The translations under genes and the position numbers were made by a program. The notes beneath the pieces were generated by a model. It had not been told where the DNA came from. It saw nothing but the letters and a program-made list of their open reading frames with translations, and did no database searches. This document shows positions 16,889-25,215 of a DNA stretch of 64,000 bases, piece after piece. Each line of letters starts with the position of its first letter. Within the stretch, counting starts at the first letter, position 1. This DNA comes from Streptomyces africanus (lineage in GTDB: Bacteria; Actinomycetota; Actinomycetes; Streptomycetales; Streptomycetaceae). The stretch is from the NCBI RefSeq assembly GCF_002150735.1, contig NZ_MUKA01000111.1, forward strand, positions 19,733-83,732. Direction: 5' to 3'.

Positions 16889-17572
16889 ATGGCAGGACAG
16901 AACCTGTTCTTCAGCAAGAGCGACCTCGCCTACGCTGAACTCCGCGATCGGATCCTCTCCGGCACTCTTCCTGCCGGGTCACGGCTCGCCCAGTACGACC
17001 TCGCCGAGTCCCTCAACATGAGCATCACGCCCCTGCGCGAGGCCATCCGCCGCCTCAGCAGCGAGGGTCTTGTCACCGTCGAAACCCACCGGGACGTCCG
17101 GGTCTCCGTCATGAACTCGAACGAGGCCCGCCAGCTGTTCGAAGTCCGCCTGTCCCTGGACCCGACCGCCGCCGAACTCGCCGCCCAGCGACGGACCGAC
17201 GACGACATCACCACGATGCAGGCCGCCGTCGACAAGCTCCTCCCCGTCACTCGCCAATGGGGGGAAGAGGCACTCACGGCCCACCGCGCCTTCCACCAGG
17301 CGCTGTACCGGGCCTCGCACAACGATGTCCTCATCCGTCTCCTGGACGACCTGTGGGACAAGTCCGACCGCTACCGGCGCCTCGGCCTCGAACTCCCGCC
17401 CGGTGACGAACCCCGCACCCGGGACCTACAGGAACACCACCAACTCGTCTCCCTCATCGCGGACGGCCGCCCCGCCGAAGCCGCCCAGCTGATGCGGGGC
17501 CACATCACTCACAGCCTCACCGCGAGCGCCATCAGCGCCCTGGAAGACCGCGAGGGCACTCGCGTGACGTGA
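16889..17572 (+). CDS. GntR family regulator with FCD domain
   Basis: 227 residues. The winged helix is at about residues 8-75 (AYAELRDRILSGTLPAGSRL, LNMSITPLREAIRRLSSEGL). The FCD domain follows (FEVRLSLDPTAAELAA, AHRAFHQALYRASHNDVL, EHHQLVSLIADGRPAEAAQL), including the His/Asp residues that usually bind a metal and a carboxylate ligand. ATG 16889 starts just before the conserved region; an earlier in-frame ATG exists at 16844. It diverges from the tartrate dehydratase gene across one palindrome and is the likely repressor, sensing tartrate or a C4 acid. Confidence 0.86.
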   Translation: MAGQNLFFSKSDLAYAELRDRILSGTLPAGSRLAQYDLAESLNMSITPLREAIRRLSSEGLVTVETHRDVRVSVMNSNEARQLFEVRLSLDPTAAELAAQRRTDDDITTMQAAVDKLLPVTRQWGEEALTAHRAFHQALYRASHNDVLIRLLDDLWDKSDRYRRLGLELPPGDEPRTRDLQEHHQLVSLIADGRPAEAAQLMRGHITHSLTASAISALEDREGTRVT

Positions 17573-17958
17573 CGCGCGGTGACCCGTGCGGTAGGGGCGA
17601 ACCTCCTCGGATTCTGTTTCTGAACTGGAAGGCCGCTGGCCGGTCTTCGCTGCGCGGGTCGGTCATCTGGTGCTCGGTGCCCGTGATGCCCGCGGGCGGT
17701 GGCGTCGCCCCGCACGCCTGGGCGGGCATCCACGCGTGGTGCTTCCTTCATGAGGCTGATCAACGAAGCAACACATGCGGCGGAGCCGGGCCCTGGCCGT
17801 GGTGGAGATCCTCGTTACCACCGGCGCCGGTTTGCTCACCTACCTCGCCCAGCACAACACCGCCGCCGTACTGGCCGGCGGCGGTCCGAGTGGGCTGCCG
17901 CAGCAGTCGTGCAGGACGCATGCGGTCGGCCGCGGTGGGAAGGCCGCATCGCGCCGGC
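17573..17958. other. 386-base gap with one doubtful short membrane ORF
   Basis: No convincing gene. A 68-codon frame from ATG 17775 to 17981 on the plus strand begins with an arginine-rich tip and one hydrophobic stretch (ALAVVEILVTTGAGLLTYLA, then HNTAAVLAGG) before turning into non-coding-like sequence. It could be the start of a decayed small membrane protein. I found no promoter or repeat I would defend. Confidence 0.3.
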
Positions 17959-18594
17959 TCAGTACCCGTCAGCGATTTTGATCGTAAGAAGGCGGCGCTC
18001 ATCGGCTTCCGGGGGCACCGTGCACTGCAGCCGCTGCTGGATCGCTCGCACTGCGTTCGCGTAGGCATCGTGACGCTCACCGTTGTTGATGGCCGCGACA
18101 TGACCGGTGAGCCGTCCGAGCACTTCAGGCCGCGCACCCGAGTCGATGTCAGGGAAGAGCGGATCGAAGGATGAGAGGATCTCGCCGTCCTCGGCGTAGG
18201 AGATCCAGCACGCGCCTGACTCGCTGTCCCTCAGTGAGAGCGCCACTGTCTTGCGGGACGCCGACGTCACGATGCCGTCTGCTGCCAGCCAGGAGCCCTC
18301 GGGCTCGATCACGAATGACCAACCGTCGTGTTCGCCGGACCGAAGAACGGGGCCATCGCCGGCGAGTACTCCGCTGTCCTGCAGCTGCTCAAGGTCCAGC
18401 CCCGGCATGTCATTTTCGTCGATGTCCTCGCCGAGGGCCTCAATGGTCATTGTGTCAATGCGGGTCAAGGCGACAGGACGAAGGCCTGCACCTCCTACCC
18501 GCGCCAGAAGTTCAGCGGGAGCGATGCCTCTCACGAACACAGCGCAGTAGCCGAACTGATAGAGCCCACGGTTAGGGAAGATGTCTCTGGTCAC
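17959..18594 (-). CDS. DUF6461-like protein
   Basis: 211 residues. Features are an N-terminal YCAVFVRGIAPAELLARVGG, an acidic middle, DGWSFVIEPEGSWLAADGIV, SWISYAEDGE-like and SFDPLFPDIDSG blocks, and an Ala-rich helical end. This pattern matches the actinobacterial DUF6461 family of unknown function, often found near toxin-like or regulatory genes. GTG at 18594 is chosen; extending upstream runs into a transposase scrap on the same strand and gives no more family similarity. No neighbours suggest a role. Confidence 0.6.
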   Translation of the reverse strand: MTRDIFPNRGLYQFGYCAVFVRGIAPAELLARVGGAGLRPVALTRIDTMTIEALGEDIDENDMPGLDLEQLQDSGVLAGDGPVLRSGEHDGWSFVIEPEGSWLAADGIVTSASRKTVALSLRDSESGACWISYAEDGEILSSFDPLFPDIDSGARPEVLGRLTGHVAAINNGERHDAYANAVRAIQQRLQCTVPPEADERRLLTIKIADGY

Positions 18595-18675
18595 TGTGAT
18601 ACCCCGTCGAATTCCTTGATACGGCGTGAACCGTCGCTGGCTAGTCTTCCTTGCAGGCGGCGGCCGACCGGCAGG

Positions 18676-18850
18676 GTTCGCGAGCTTCTTGTAGAAGGTC
18701 AGGGCAGCGGCCAAGCGGAGGAAGGCGAGGCAGTGGGAGCCCTTTCGTTCGTTTCGGACGGTGAGGCGGCGGTAGCCGAAGAGCCAGGCGATCGGCCGTT
18801 CGGCCTTCCAGCGGTGCCGGTCGAGGCGTTCGCCGGACTCGATGCCTGGC
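18676..18850 (-). pseudogene. IS5-family transposase scrap, C-terminal end
   Basis: Reading the minus strand, about 58 codons give IESGERLDRHRWKAERPIAW, then LFGYRRLTVRNERKGSHCLA and ALTFYKKLAN. This is the last part of an IS5-type DDE transposase containing the glutamate (ERPIAWL) of the triad. There is no start, no DD residues and no clear terminal repeats. It lies directly after the DinB gene and in the upstream region of the DUF6461 gene. Confidence 0.7.
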
Positions 18851-18888
18851 CGCGCGAGGCGCGCGACGAGCCCGCTCGCGCAGCCAGG

Positions 18889-19506
18889 TCAGGTGTTCGG
18901 CGACGAAGTACGCCCTGTCCGCATGGTCTTGATTGGTGCGGCCGACCTGGCGGCCTGTTCGATCTTCGCGCAGTAGGCTGCGCGGGCGTCCTCGTCGATC
19001 TGCTCCTCGTGTTCGGCGCGCACCCCGGTCCGGCCGTCGAGGCCCTCGCGCAGGATATCGGCGTGCCCGGCATGCCGGATGGACTCGCCGAGGACATGCA
19101 CCATGACGGCGAACAGGTTCGTGTTGGGATAAGGCTCCGGCCACCACGGCACGTGGCCGGGGGCGTCGAGGGGAAGCTCGTTGATCGTCGCGTCCGAGTG
19201 TTCCCACGTGCGCCGGTAGAACCCGATGATCTGATCGCGGGTCTCGTCCTCGGTCGCCCACAGATCGCTGCCGTTGTAGTCCTGCCACCGGGGCAGCGGC
19301 TCCGGGGAAGGGCGGTCGAAGACCTCGCCGAAGTACCTGGCTTCGACGGTGGCCACGTGTTTCACCAGGCCGAGGAGGTTGGTCCCGGTCGCTGTCAAAG
19401 GTCGGCGGGCGTCGTATTCGGACAAGCCGTCGAGTTTCCAGAGCAGCGCATTGCGATCCCGCCGCAGTCTCCCGTGCAGGTTGTCCTTCGCGAATTCATC
19501 GATCAT
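18889..19506 (-). CDS. DinB family (DUF664) protein with an altered C-terminus
   Basis: 205 residues. The DinB four-helix bundle is recognisable: LLWKLDGLSEYDARRPL, LLGLVKHVATVEARYFGEVF and MVHVLGESIRHAGHADILRE, with the conserved metal-binding histidines (about H55, H137, H141). Members are thiol- or metal-dependent transferases or isomerases, mostly uncharacterised. ATG 19506 begins MIDEFAKDN. The last roughly 15 residues (IKTMRTGRTSSPNT) do not look like the family. They coincide with sequence that reads in another frame as transposase-like, so an insertion scar probably replaced the natural end. Confidence 0.78.
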   Translation of the reverse strand: MIDEFAKDNLHGRLRRDRNALLWKLDGLSEYDARRPLTATGTNLLGLVKHVATVEARYFGEVFDRPSPEPLPRWQDYNGSDLWATEDETRDQIIGFYRRTWEHSDATINELPLDAPGHVPWWPEPYPNTNLFAVMVHVLGESIRHAGHADILREGLDGRTGVRAEHEEQIDEDARAAYCAKIEQAARSAAPIKTMRTGRTSSPNT

Positions 19507-19579
19507 GCGGCATGAGCCTGCCATGGGCTGCTCGTGGTCTCAAGATCCCGTATGTGGTCCGCAACGACTGGCAGAGCCG

Positions 19580-19775
19580 AGGCGATACGCACGTGGCCAG
19601 GGTGGCAAGTTCGGGGGCATTGCCCGCCATTTGATGCCGTTGTCGACGAAGTAGCGCGCCGCGTCGATCATCTGCCGATGGCAGTAGCCCTCCGGTCTGC
19701 CTCCCCGCCTGCCAGCCATCCCGGCACCGGCATCCGATCCCGCACCAGCGCCCACTCCGCATCGCGTGATGGTGG
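19580..19775 (-). pseudogene. IS5-family transposase scrap, N-terminal end, frameshifted
   Basis: Minus-strand reading gives DAEWALVRDRMPVPGWLAG in one frame. After a frameshift it gives RGGRPEGYCHRQMIDAARYF and NGIKWRAMPPNLPPWPRAY. These are the first two conserved blocks of an IS5-type transposase. The rest is missing. It is of a different IS5 subgroup from the scrap at 18676-18850 (inference from motif style), so the two are probably separate insertions flanking the DinB gene. Confidence 0.7.
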
Positions 19776-19846
19776 GGATCGTTGAACGACAGGCGCCGTT
19801 TCTCCGATCGACGTCTGTCGCTTGCCGGCGGTGGCTACGGCGGTGG

Positions 19847-20419
19847 CTAGACCTCGTGCGAGCGTACGAGGCGGGCGAGTTGCCGGCCAGCCACCTGTAG
19901 TGGTTCCTCGCTGCGGTTGACCTGGGCGGTGACTTCGGCACCTTCCAGGGTGGAGATGACGGTGGTCGCCAGTTCCCGGGCGCTCTGGGAGGGGAAGCCG
20001 CAGCGCAGCAGCTTGTCGCGGACCAACTGCTCCCAGCCGCGCAGTGCGTCGGCGCACGCCTGCTGGATCTCCGAGTCGGTGCCGAGCGTCTCCAGGGCCG
20101 CTGCCGTGACGGGGCAGCCGTCGATCCAGCCCGACTCGCGCAGTTCGTCGGCGAGTTGCCGGGCGCAGGCCGTCACGGCCTCCGCCGGGTCTTCCTCGCT
20201 GTCCAGTGCCTTCCGCAGGAGCGTCGCGAACTCCTCGGTGCTGTGCTTGATCGCGGCGACGGCGACGGCCTCCTTGCCGCCCGGGAAGAAGTGGTAGACG
20301 GAGCCGAGGGTGGCCTGCGCCTCCTGGGCGATCTGCTTGATTCCCGTGCCGACGTAGCCCTGCCGCTGCAGGAGGCGTGATGCAGCGATGACGATCCGGT
20401 CCCGTGTGCTGGTCTGCAT
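19847..20419 (-). CDS. TetR family regulator (LmrA/YxaF type)
   Basis: 190 residues. The HTH is at residues 8-55 (RIVIAASRLLQRQGYVGTGI, LGSVYHFFPGGKEAVAVAAI). The C-terminal domain with WIDGCPVTAAALET matches the LmrA/YxaF subgroup, whose members often control efflux or oxidoreductase genes. It diverges from an imine-reductase-like gene across a 108-base region with repeated TAGAGCG elements. Confidence 0.87.
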   Translation of the reverse strand: MQTSTRDRIVIAASRLLQRQGYVGTGIKQIAQEAQATLGSVYHFFPGGKEAVAVAAIKHSTEEFATLLRKALDSEEDPAEAVTACARQLADELRESGWIDGCPVTAAALETLGTDSEIQQACADALRGWEQLVRDKLLRCGFPSQSARELATTVISTLEGAEVTAQVNRSEEPLQVAGRQLARLVRSHEV

Positions 20420-20443
20420 GGAGCCACCGTATCGCCCATTGAG

Positions 20444-20506
20444 TAGAGCGCTCGTTCTAGAGCTGTGATACGTTCTCGTCGCGCTCTAAATAGAGCGATC
20501 GTTTTA
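20444..20506. promoter_or_regulatory. Double TetR operator with TAGAGCG half-sites
   Basis: Two 16-base near-palindromes, TAGAGCGCTCGTTCTA (20444-20459) and TAGAGCGATCGTTTTA (20491-20506), share the consensus TAGAGCG-N-TCGTTYTA. The inverted repeat CGCTCTA-AA-TAGAGCG (20482-20497) overlaps the second. They lie between the divergent tetR and imine-reductase-like genes. Confidence 0.75.
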
Positions 20507-20527
20507 GCGAAGGGTGGAGATCTCATC

Positions 20528-21409
20528 ATGAGCGGCACCAAGCAGTCGGTCACCGTCATCGGCCTTGGCCCCATGGGGCAGGCCATGGCCGGCGCCTTCC
20601 TCGACCGCGGCTACGACGTCACCGTCTGGAACCGCACCGCGTCGCGCGCGGACGCCCTGGTCGCGCGCGGGGCGGTGCTCGCACCGAACGTGGAGGAGGC
20701 CCTTGTCTCCAATGAGCTGGTGATCCTCAGCCTCACGGACTACGACGCCATGTACGCCACGCTCGAGCCCGCCGCGGCCGCGCTGGCCGGCCGGATCCTG
20801 GTGAACCTCAGTTCGGACACGCCCGAAAAGGCCCGGGCCGCGGCCTGTTGGGCGGCCGAGCGGGGTGCCGTCCAGCTGACCGGCGGCGTCACCGTGCCGC
20901 CCTCCGGGATCGGTCAGGCCGAATCGGCGACCTTCTACAGCGGCCCGCGTGAGGTCTTCGACCAGCACCGGCCCGCGCTCGAAGTCATCACGGGGCGGAC
21001 CGACCACCGGGGAGAGGACCCCGGGCTCGCCGCTCTCATGTACCAGATCGGCATGGTCATGTTCTGGACCTCCATGCTGAGCTACTGGCAGGCCATCACC
21101 CTCGCCGACGCCAACGGCCTGACGGCGGCGGACATCCTGCCGCACGCGGTGGAGACCGCGAATTCGCTGCCGGGATTCTTCTCCTTCTACGCCGAGCGCA
21201 TCGACGCCGGCCGCCACATCGGCGACGTGGACCGCCTCGCCATGGGGATGGCCAGCGTCGAGCACGTCCTGCACACCAACGCGGACGCGGGAGTCGACAC
21301 CACGCTTCCGGCCGCGGTCGTCGAGCTCTTCCGGCGCGGCATGGACGCCGGCCACGCCGCGGACAGCTTCTCCACGCTGGTGGAATTGATGAAGAAGGCA
21401 GAGGCATGA
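20528..21409 (+). CDS. NAD(P)-dependent oxidoreductase, imine-reductase-like
   Basis: 293 residues. The Rossmann motif is VTVIGLGPMGQAMAGAF (GxGxMG), then WNRTASRADALVARGA and VNLSSDTPEKARAAACWA. This is the 6-phosphogluconate/beta-hydroxyacid dehydrogenase superfamily in its imine reductase branch: the C-terminal helical domain carries the IRED-type TVPPSGIGQAESATFYSGP and ALMYQIGMVMFWTSML. IREDs reduce cyclic imines with NADPH; physiological substrates are mostly unknown. ATG 20528 follows GGTGGAG. Expression is probably set by the divergent TetR. Confidence 0.8.
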   Translation: MSGTKQSVTVIGLGPMGQAMAGAFLDRGYDVTVWNRTASRADALVARGAVLAPNVEEALVSNELVILSLTDYDAMYATLEPAAAALAGRILVNLSSDTPEKARAAACWAAERGAVQLTGGVTVPPSGIGQAESATFYSGPREVFDQHRPALEVITGRTDHRGEDPGLAALMYQIGMVMFWTSMLSYWQAITLADANGLTAADILPHAVETANSLPGFFSFYAERIDAGRHIGDVDRLAMGMASVEHVLHTNADAGVDTTLPAAVVELFRRGMDAGHAADSFSTLVELMKKAEA

Positions 21410-21445
21410 CCGCGGCTGTCCGACGAGCGATTCACCGCGCCGGAC

Positions 21446-21604
21446 GTGATCAGCAGAGGCGATCTGACCGACGAAGAGTGGGCCGTGCTGGAGCCGCTGC
21501 TGTCGCTGAGCGGTAACCGGTGCGGCCTATGGCGCAGCCACCGCCTCGTCCTCGACGAGCAGCCCGTTGTCCGGCGCATCTTGGACGGCCTGCCCGTCGG
21601 CACG
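21446..21604 (+). pseudogene. IS5-family transposase N-terminal scrap
   Basis: Plus-strand reading MISRGDLTDEEWAVLEPLL, SLSGNRCGLWRSHRLVLD matches the start of IS5-type transposases (the DxxWxxLEPLLP block). The reading decays after about 40 codons and ends where a methyltransferase scrap begins. Confidence 0.65.
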
Positions 21605-22113
21605 CGGACATGCTCGCCCAGGCCCGCAAGCGTCTGCCAGATGTCACCTTCCGCGAGGCCGACCTGCACCGACTACCGCTTCCCGACAACGCGGTCGACA
21701 CCGTCGTCTGCGCCCTCGCCCTGATGCACGTCCCCGATCTGGCCCCCGTATGGGCGGAGTTCGTACGTGTCCTGCGCCCTGGCGGAAGCCTCGTGATCTC
21801 GGACGCACACCTGCTGGTGTCCTACCTCCGGCCGACCCTGGCCCGCCGTCGCGGTCCGGACGGCCGCCCGTCCCTCCTCGTCGAGCACCACCGTCCGCTC
21901 AGCGCCTACCTCGCCGCAGCCCCACTGGGCTTCCAAGTCCGGCAATGCGAGGAACCCCGCCGTCCGCGCCACTCCCTCGATCCCGACAACGCCCCGGACC
22001 CACTGAAACAGCGTCCGGCATCCACTCCTCCAGGACCGCATCGCACGAGATTCCCACCGCCTCCAGGTCTGATGAAGGAGAGGGGCGTCAGGCCGGGCGG
22101 ACCGCGCCCTTGA
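21604..22113 (+). pseudogene. Class I SAM methyltransferase missing its N-terminal half
   Basis: The frame gives MLAQARKRLPDVTFREADLH, LPLPDNAVDTVVCALALMHV, WAEFVRVLRPGGSLVISD, which are motifs II to post-III of a Methyltransf_11 domain. Motif I (the GxGxG SAM loop) and everything before it are absent. The break coincides with the IS5-type scrap, with no start codon or ribosome site upstream. Similarity fades after about 21960. It is probably a gene beheaded by an insertion/deletion event. Confidence 0.7.
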
Positions 22114-23452
22114 TCGCCGACTGGCCGGCGAAGAACACCGACTCCTCACGGATGAGCGCTCCCGGGCCCGGGGCGTGAATCACCATGCCGTCGCCGCTCC
22201 AGATGCCGACGTGACCGAGGTCGTCGTGGAAGAAGACCAGGTCTCCGGCCTGGGCGTCAGCGAGCGAGACCTGCACTCCCGCTCCCCACTGGGCCTGGGT
22301 CGTCCGGGGAAGCGTGACGCCGGCAGTTTTCCACGCCGCCTGGGTCAGACCGGGGGCGTCGTACGACCCCGGCCCGACCGCGCCCCACACACAGGGCCGA
22401 CCGATCTGCGCTCGGGCGAACGCGACCACCCGCTCGGCCTGGGTGCTGTGGCCGGCGTCCGGCGACAGCCAGGAGCCACCGTGAACACCGGCCGTGAAGG
22501 TGGTGAACGGAGTCTCGCCTGCCGAGAAGGTAACCGGTTCCGTCGGGGTGGGTGCGGTGGCCGGTTCGGGTGCGGTGGTCGGCTCGGCGGGCACTGGCCC
22601 AACAGGGGCCGCCAGGACAGATGCAGGGATGCTCGGCAGACCGGCGCCATGGGTCGCGGTGGTCACGTCGGCCGATGGACCGGAGGTGTAGTACGCGGTG
22701 GGATCGGCTGACAGCGCCATGGCATACGTTTCGGTCGCGCCGGCCGCCGGACCGGCACCGTACGTCTCCCACCCGCCTTGCGCGACGGTGGGCAGCGCCG
22801 CGGCGGACTGCGGGCCGGGCAGTGGACCGGACTCCGGGGCAGGCGCTGGTACGGGCTCGTACAGCGGTCGCGCCGCCACGTCGCCGACGACCGGCTGTCC
22901 ACCGGCGCGCCAGGCATTCTCGTCCCACCGGGAATCGCCCGCCGCAGCCGGTGCGACACGCCGGCCGGAGAGCTCCGGGAGGACTCCAGTGGCCGGTGCC
23001 TTGGCTGATCCGCCGGTCAACTCCCCCGCAATGCCGGTGGGCGCCTGGGGCGCTTCGAGAGCGCGGGGCTCCGCAGGACGTTCCGCCGGGCGCACGGGCC
23101 GTGCCGCCTGGGGCGCGCGGTCGGGACGGGCCGGCAACCTCCTGTCCGGCTGCGACACCGGCACGGTCGGGCCCAGCTTGGCACGGGCGGCGTCGAACCA
23201 CTGCCGGGCAAGAGTTCCGATCGCGGGGTCCGTCTCCCCCTGGGACGGGGCGCTGGCGGCCGTGCCCCGCTGGCGCGGGATCGCTGCGAAGCGGGTCGCG
23301 TTGAAGGTACCCGTGTCGCTCTCGGCCCGGTCGTAGAGGCTGTCGATCCGCCGCCGGACCTCGTCAGGGCTCGGCCCTTCGCTCTGGCCAAGGGAGTCGG
23401 CCTTGCCCGCGGAGTCGGTCACTCCGGGGCGCGAGGTTCGTTCCATCGCCAT
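22088..23452 (-). CDS. NlpC/P60-like protein lacking the catalytic cysteine
   Basis: 454 residues. An N-terminal region resembling the start of Streptomyces RipA-like hydrolases (EVRRRIDSLYDRAESDTGTF) is followed by a long Pro/Ala-rich linker. The C-terminal 110 residues form an NlpC/P60 domain (VVAFARAQIGRPCVWGAVGP, GDLVFFHDDLGHVGIWSGDG, VIHAPGP). The catalytic Cys of the usual YDCSGL motif is Ala (YDAPGL, about A366), while the histidines (about H414, H426) remain. No signal peptide is evident. It may bind peptidoglycan without cutting it. ATG 23452 has AAGGAG upstream; a GTG at 23518 would add 22 residues. Confidence 0.78.
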   Translation of the reverse strand: MAMERTSRPGVTDSAGKADSLGQSEGPSPDEVRRRIDSLYDRAESDTGTFNATRFAAIPRQRGTAASAPSQGETDPAIGTLARQWFDAARAKLGPTVPVSQPDRRLPARPDRAPQAARPVRPAERPAEPRALEAPQAPTGIAGELTGGSAKAPATGVLPELSGRRVAPAAAGDSRWDENAWRAGGQPVVGDVAARPLYEPVPAPAPESGPLPGPQSAAALPTVAQGGWETYGAGPAAGATETYAMALSADPTAYYTSGPSADVTTATHGAGLPSIPASVLAAPVGPVPAEPTTAPEPATAPTPTEPVTFSAGETPFTTFTAGVHGGSWLSPDAGHSTQAERVVAFARAQIGRPCVWGAVGPGSYDAPGLTQAAWKTAGVTLPRTTQAQWGAGVQVSLADAQAGDLVFFHDDLGHVGIWSGDGMVIHAPGPGALIREESVFFAGQSAIKGAVRPA

Positions 23453-23689
23453 GGAAAAGGGCGCTCCTTCCGTCCGAGAGCGCACAAAACCACCTGCCTG
23501 TCGGAGGAAGTCGTGCACGCAGTGGTCAACTTAGCCAACTTGTGAGCCTTCCGTGAAGATCGAAGACCGAAAACGCCCGATATGCTTCTGTGACCTTCAC
23601 CCCTCCATTCGCAGCGCCTACGCAATCCACCCCACAGACATAGACCTTGGACCACATGGGGACATCGCGGGCGGCTGAGGGAGCGTCAA

Positions 23690-24190
23690 GAGGGCGGGAG
23701 GTGCGCGTCGAAGAGATGGATCCCCCGCCGGGCCGTTGCCCTGCCGCCGAACAGGCCGTAGTGAAGCAACCGGGCAAGAAGGAGGTACGCCAGGGCTGTC
23801 ATGAGCGACCCGGCAGCCAAGGCGGGGGCAGTGCACCACGTTCCCTCTCCCAAGCCGGCGCACGCACGCGCCACGGCCCGGCCCAGCCCAGCAGCCGGGC
23901 CCCGCGGCGCAAGCCAGTTTCACGTAGGTGCGGTGCAGGCCGCCGTCGTCGATACGGCCCCCGAGCCGGCTGCGCAGCAGGAACGCGGTGAGCGCGAGGC
24001 CAGTGACGTGGGAGAGGGTGTAGGCCCCGGCCATGCCCCATCACCGCCCAGCGGGCGGGCAGCAGCGGCTGACAGGCCGTGGCCAGGGCGATGTTCACGC
24101 GCGCGATCCAGGCCGCCATGACGTCGACCGCCGGGAGTCGGCCTTTAACGGGTGCAGCCGCGCACGATCCGTGTTGCCGCCCACCGCCGT
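23690..24190 (-). pseudogene. Decayed C-terminal part of a MurJ/MviN-type flippase
   Basis: Minus-strand frames give, in order and with shifts between them, MAAWIARVNIALATACQPLL, then AYTLSHVTGLALTAFLLRSR (followed by RIDDGGLHRTYVKLACAAG), then SLMTALAYLLLARLLHYGLF. This is the order expected for the last membrane helices of a MurJ-like lipid II flippase. There are at least two frameshifts and no start. The 23453-23690 stretch before the NlpC gene shows nothing else. Confidence 0.55.
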
Positions 24191-24211
24191 GCGCATGGGG
24201 TGTCCCCCCGT

Positions 24212-24904
24212 CTACCTCTCCCCCCGACTCACCCGTGCCCAGCCCCACGTGCCTGTCACGACGATCAGCGCTGCCAGGCCGCCGATCAATCCTTTGTACG
24301 CGCCGGGGTCCAGGTCCACTTCCGTGTCCTCGTCCTCCAGCGGACCGGCTGCGCCCTTGGGGTCGTACAGCACGCGCAGTGTGTCGCCTGGCTCAATCCT
24401 GTGCGGATCGCAGCCGTCCGTCATCCGGGGTGAGATCTCCCGGCCGTCGCGGGTGCGGAGCGTGCACTCGTCGGTCTTGCCGTTGTCGACGTCGACGACG
24501 ACGGCCTCGGTCCACCGGCCCCTCTTCTCCAGCCCCCGCTCTTCGCCGGCCTCTCGGGTGACGACCGCCAGCACGATCGCGGCAGGGAGCACAACGGTGA
24601 TCGCCACGATGGCCGGTTTCGGCGCCTTCTTGTGCTTGACGTGGCGGAGCAGGACGCCGGGCACCAGGATGAGCGCCAGGGGTATCGCCAGCGCGGAGGT
24701 GGCGAAGGCCGGGCCGCGCAGGAAGGCCGGCAGGGGCACCACCGGCGCGAACCACATCAGGGCCACCGAGGCCGCTACGCCCACGCTGTTGAACAGAAAC
24801 CAGTGGATCGGGCCCGTACGGCGTCGAGGAGGAGCGTTCTCGGCCGGCGGGGCCGTTCGGTCGCCTCCTGCCGCCGGCCCGCGTAGGTTCCTGTCCGTTG
24901 CCAT
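24212..24904 (-). CDS. Membrane protein with DUF3592-like soluble loop
   Basis: 230 residues. Four hydrophobic segments are at about 33-56, 63-88, 97-116 and 205-222. The soluble part between segments 3 and 4 (EAVVVDVDNGKTDECTLRTR, IEPGDTLRVLYDPKGAAGPL) has the small beta-barrel pattern of DUF3592-type proteins. A Pro/Arg-rich cytoplasmic N-terminus precedes segment 1. Function unknown; there is no operon partner, since the murJ-like relic follows it. Confidence 0.65.
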   Translation of the reverse strand: MATDRNLRGPAAGGDRTAPPAENAPPRRRTGPIHWFLFNSVGVAASVALMWFAPVVPLPAFLRGPAFATSALAIPLALILVPGVLLRHVKHKKAPKPAIVAITVVLPAAIVLAVVTREAGEERGLEKRGRWTEAVVVDVDNGKTDECTLRTRDGREISPRMTDGCDPHRIEPGDTLRVLYDPKGAAGPLEDEDTEVDLDPGAYKGLIGGLAALIVVTGTWGWARVSRGER

Positions 24905-24968
24905 GCGCTCTTTCTCCGTCTACGTCGGCTCGTTGACGGACGAGCCTACGGGGCGCGGATTCCAAGTG

Positions 24969-24999
24969 GGCTTGTAGTGCGTAGGCACCAGGACAGGTG
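24969..24999. repeat. 31-bp inverted repeat, left copy
   Basis: It starts GGCTTGTAGTGCGTAGG and ends CACCAGGACAGGTG. It matches the reverse complement of 30174-30204 at 29 of 31 positions. It lies in the 311-base gap 24905-25215 before the MFS gene, in which I see nothing else convincing apart from the MFS ribosome site (GGAGGAG). Confidence 0.7.
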
Positions 25000-25215
25000 C
25001 GTGGCTGGTCCGGGTGCACCAGGCCAGGACGGCTGCGGGGGACGATGCCCGCCAGGGCGCCGGAGGGAAGTGTGGGAGGCGCGCGGATCTCGCGCATTCC
25101 TCTTCTCTCGTGGTGTCTGGAGTGATCAGCAGGTGGCGAATTTTCTTTGTCCGATCGGACGGTGGGCGTTCTGCACCGAGTCGCAGCAGGTGTTCGAACT
25201 GCTGGAGGAGCGCCG

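Noticed and set aside
18676..19775. The two transposase scraps as halves of one IS5 element interrupted by DinB
   Set aside because: Order and strand would allow it, but the conserved blocks look like different IS5 subgroups and the middle with the DD residues is missing, so a single split element is not supported.
23453..23518. Longer GTG start for the NlpC-like protein
   Set aside because: It adds 22 residues without a signal peptide or family similarity; the ATG at 23452 has an AAGGAG site.
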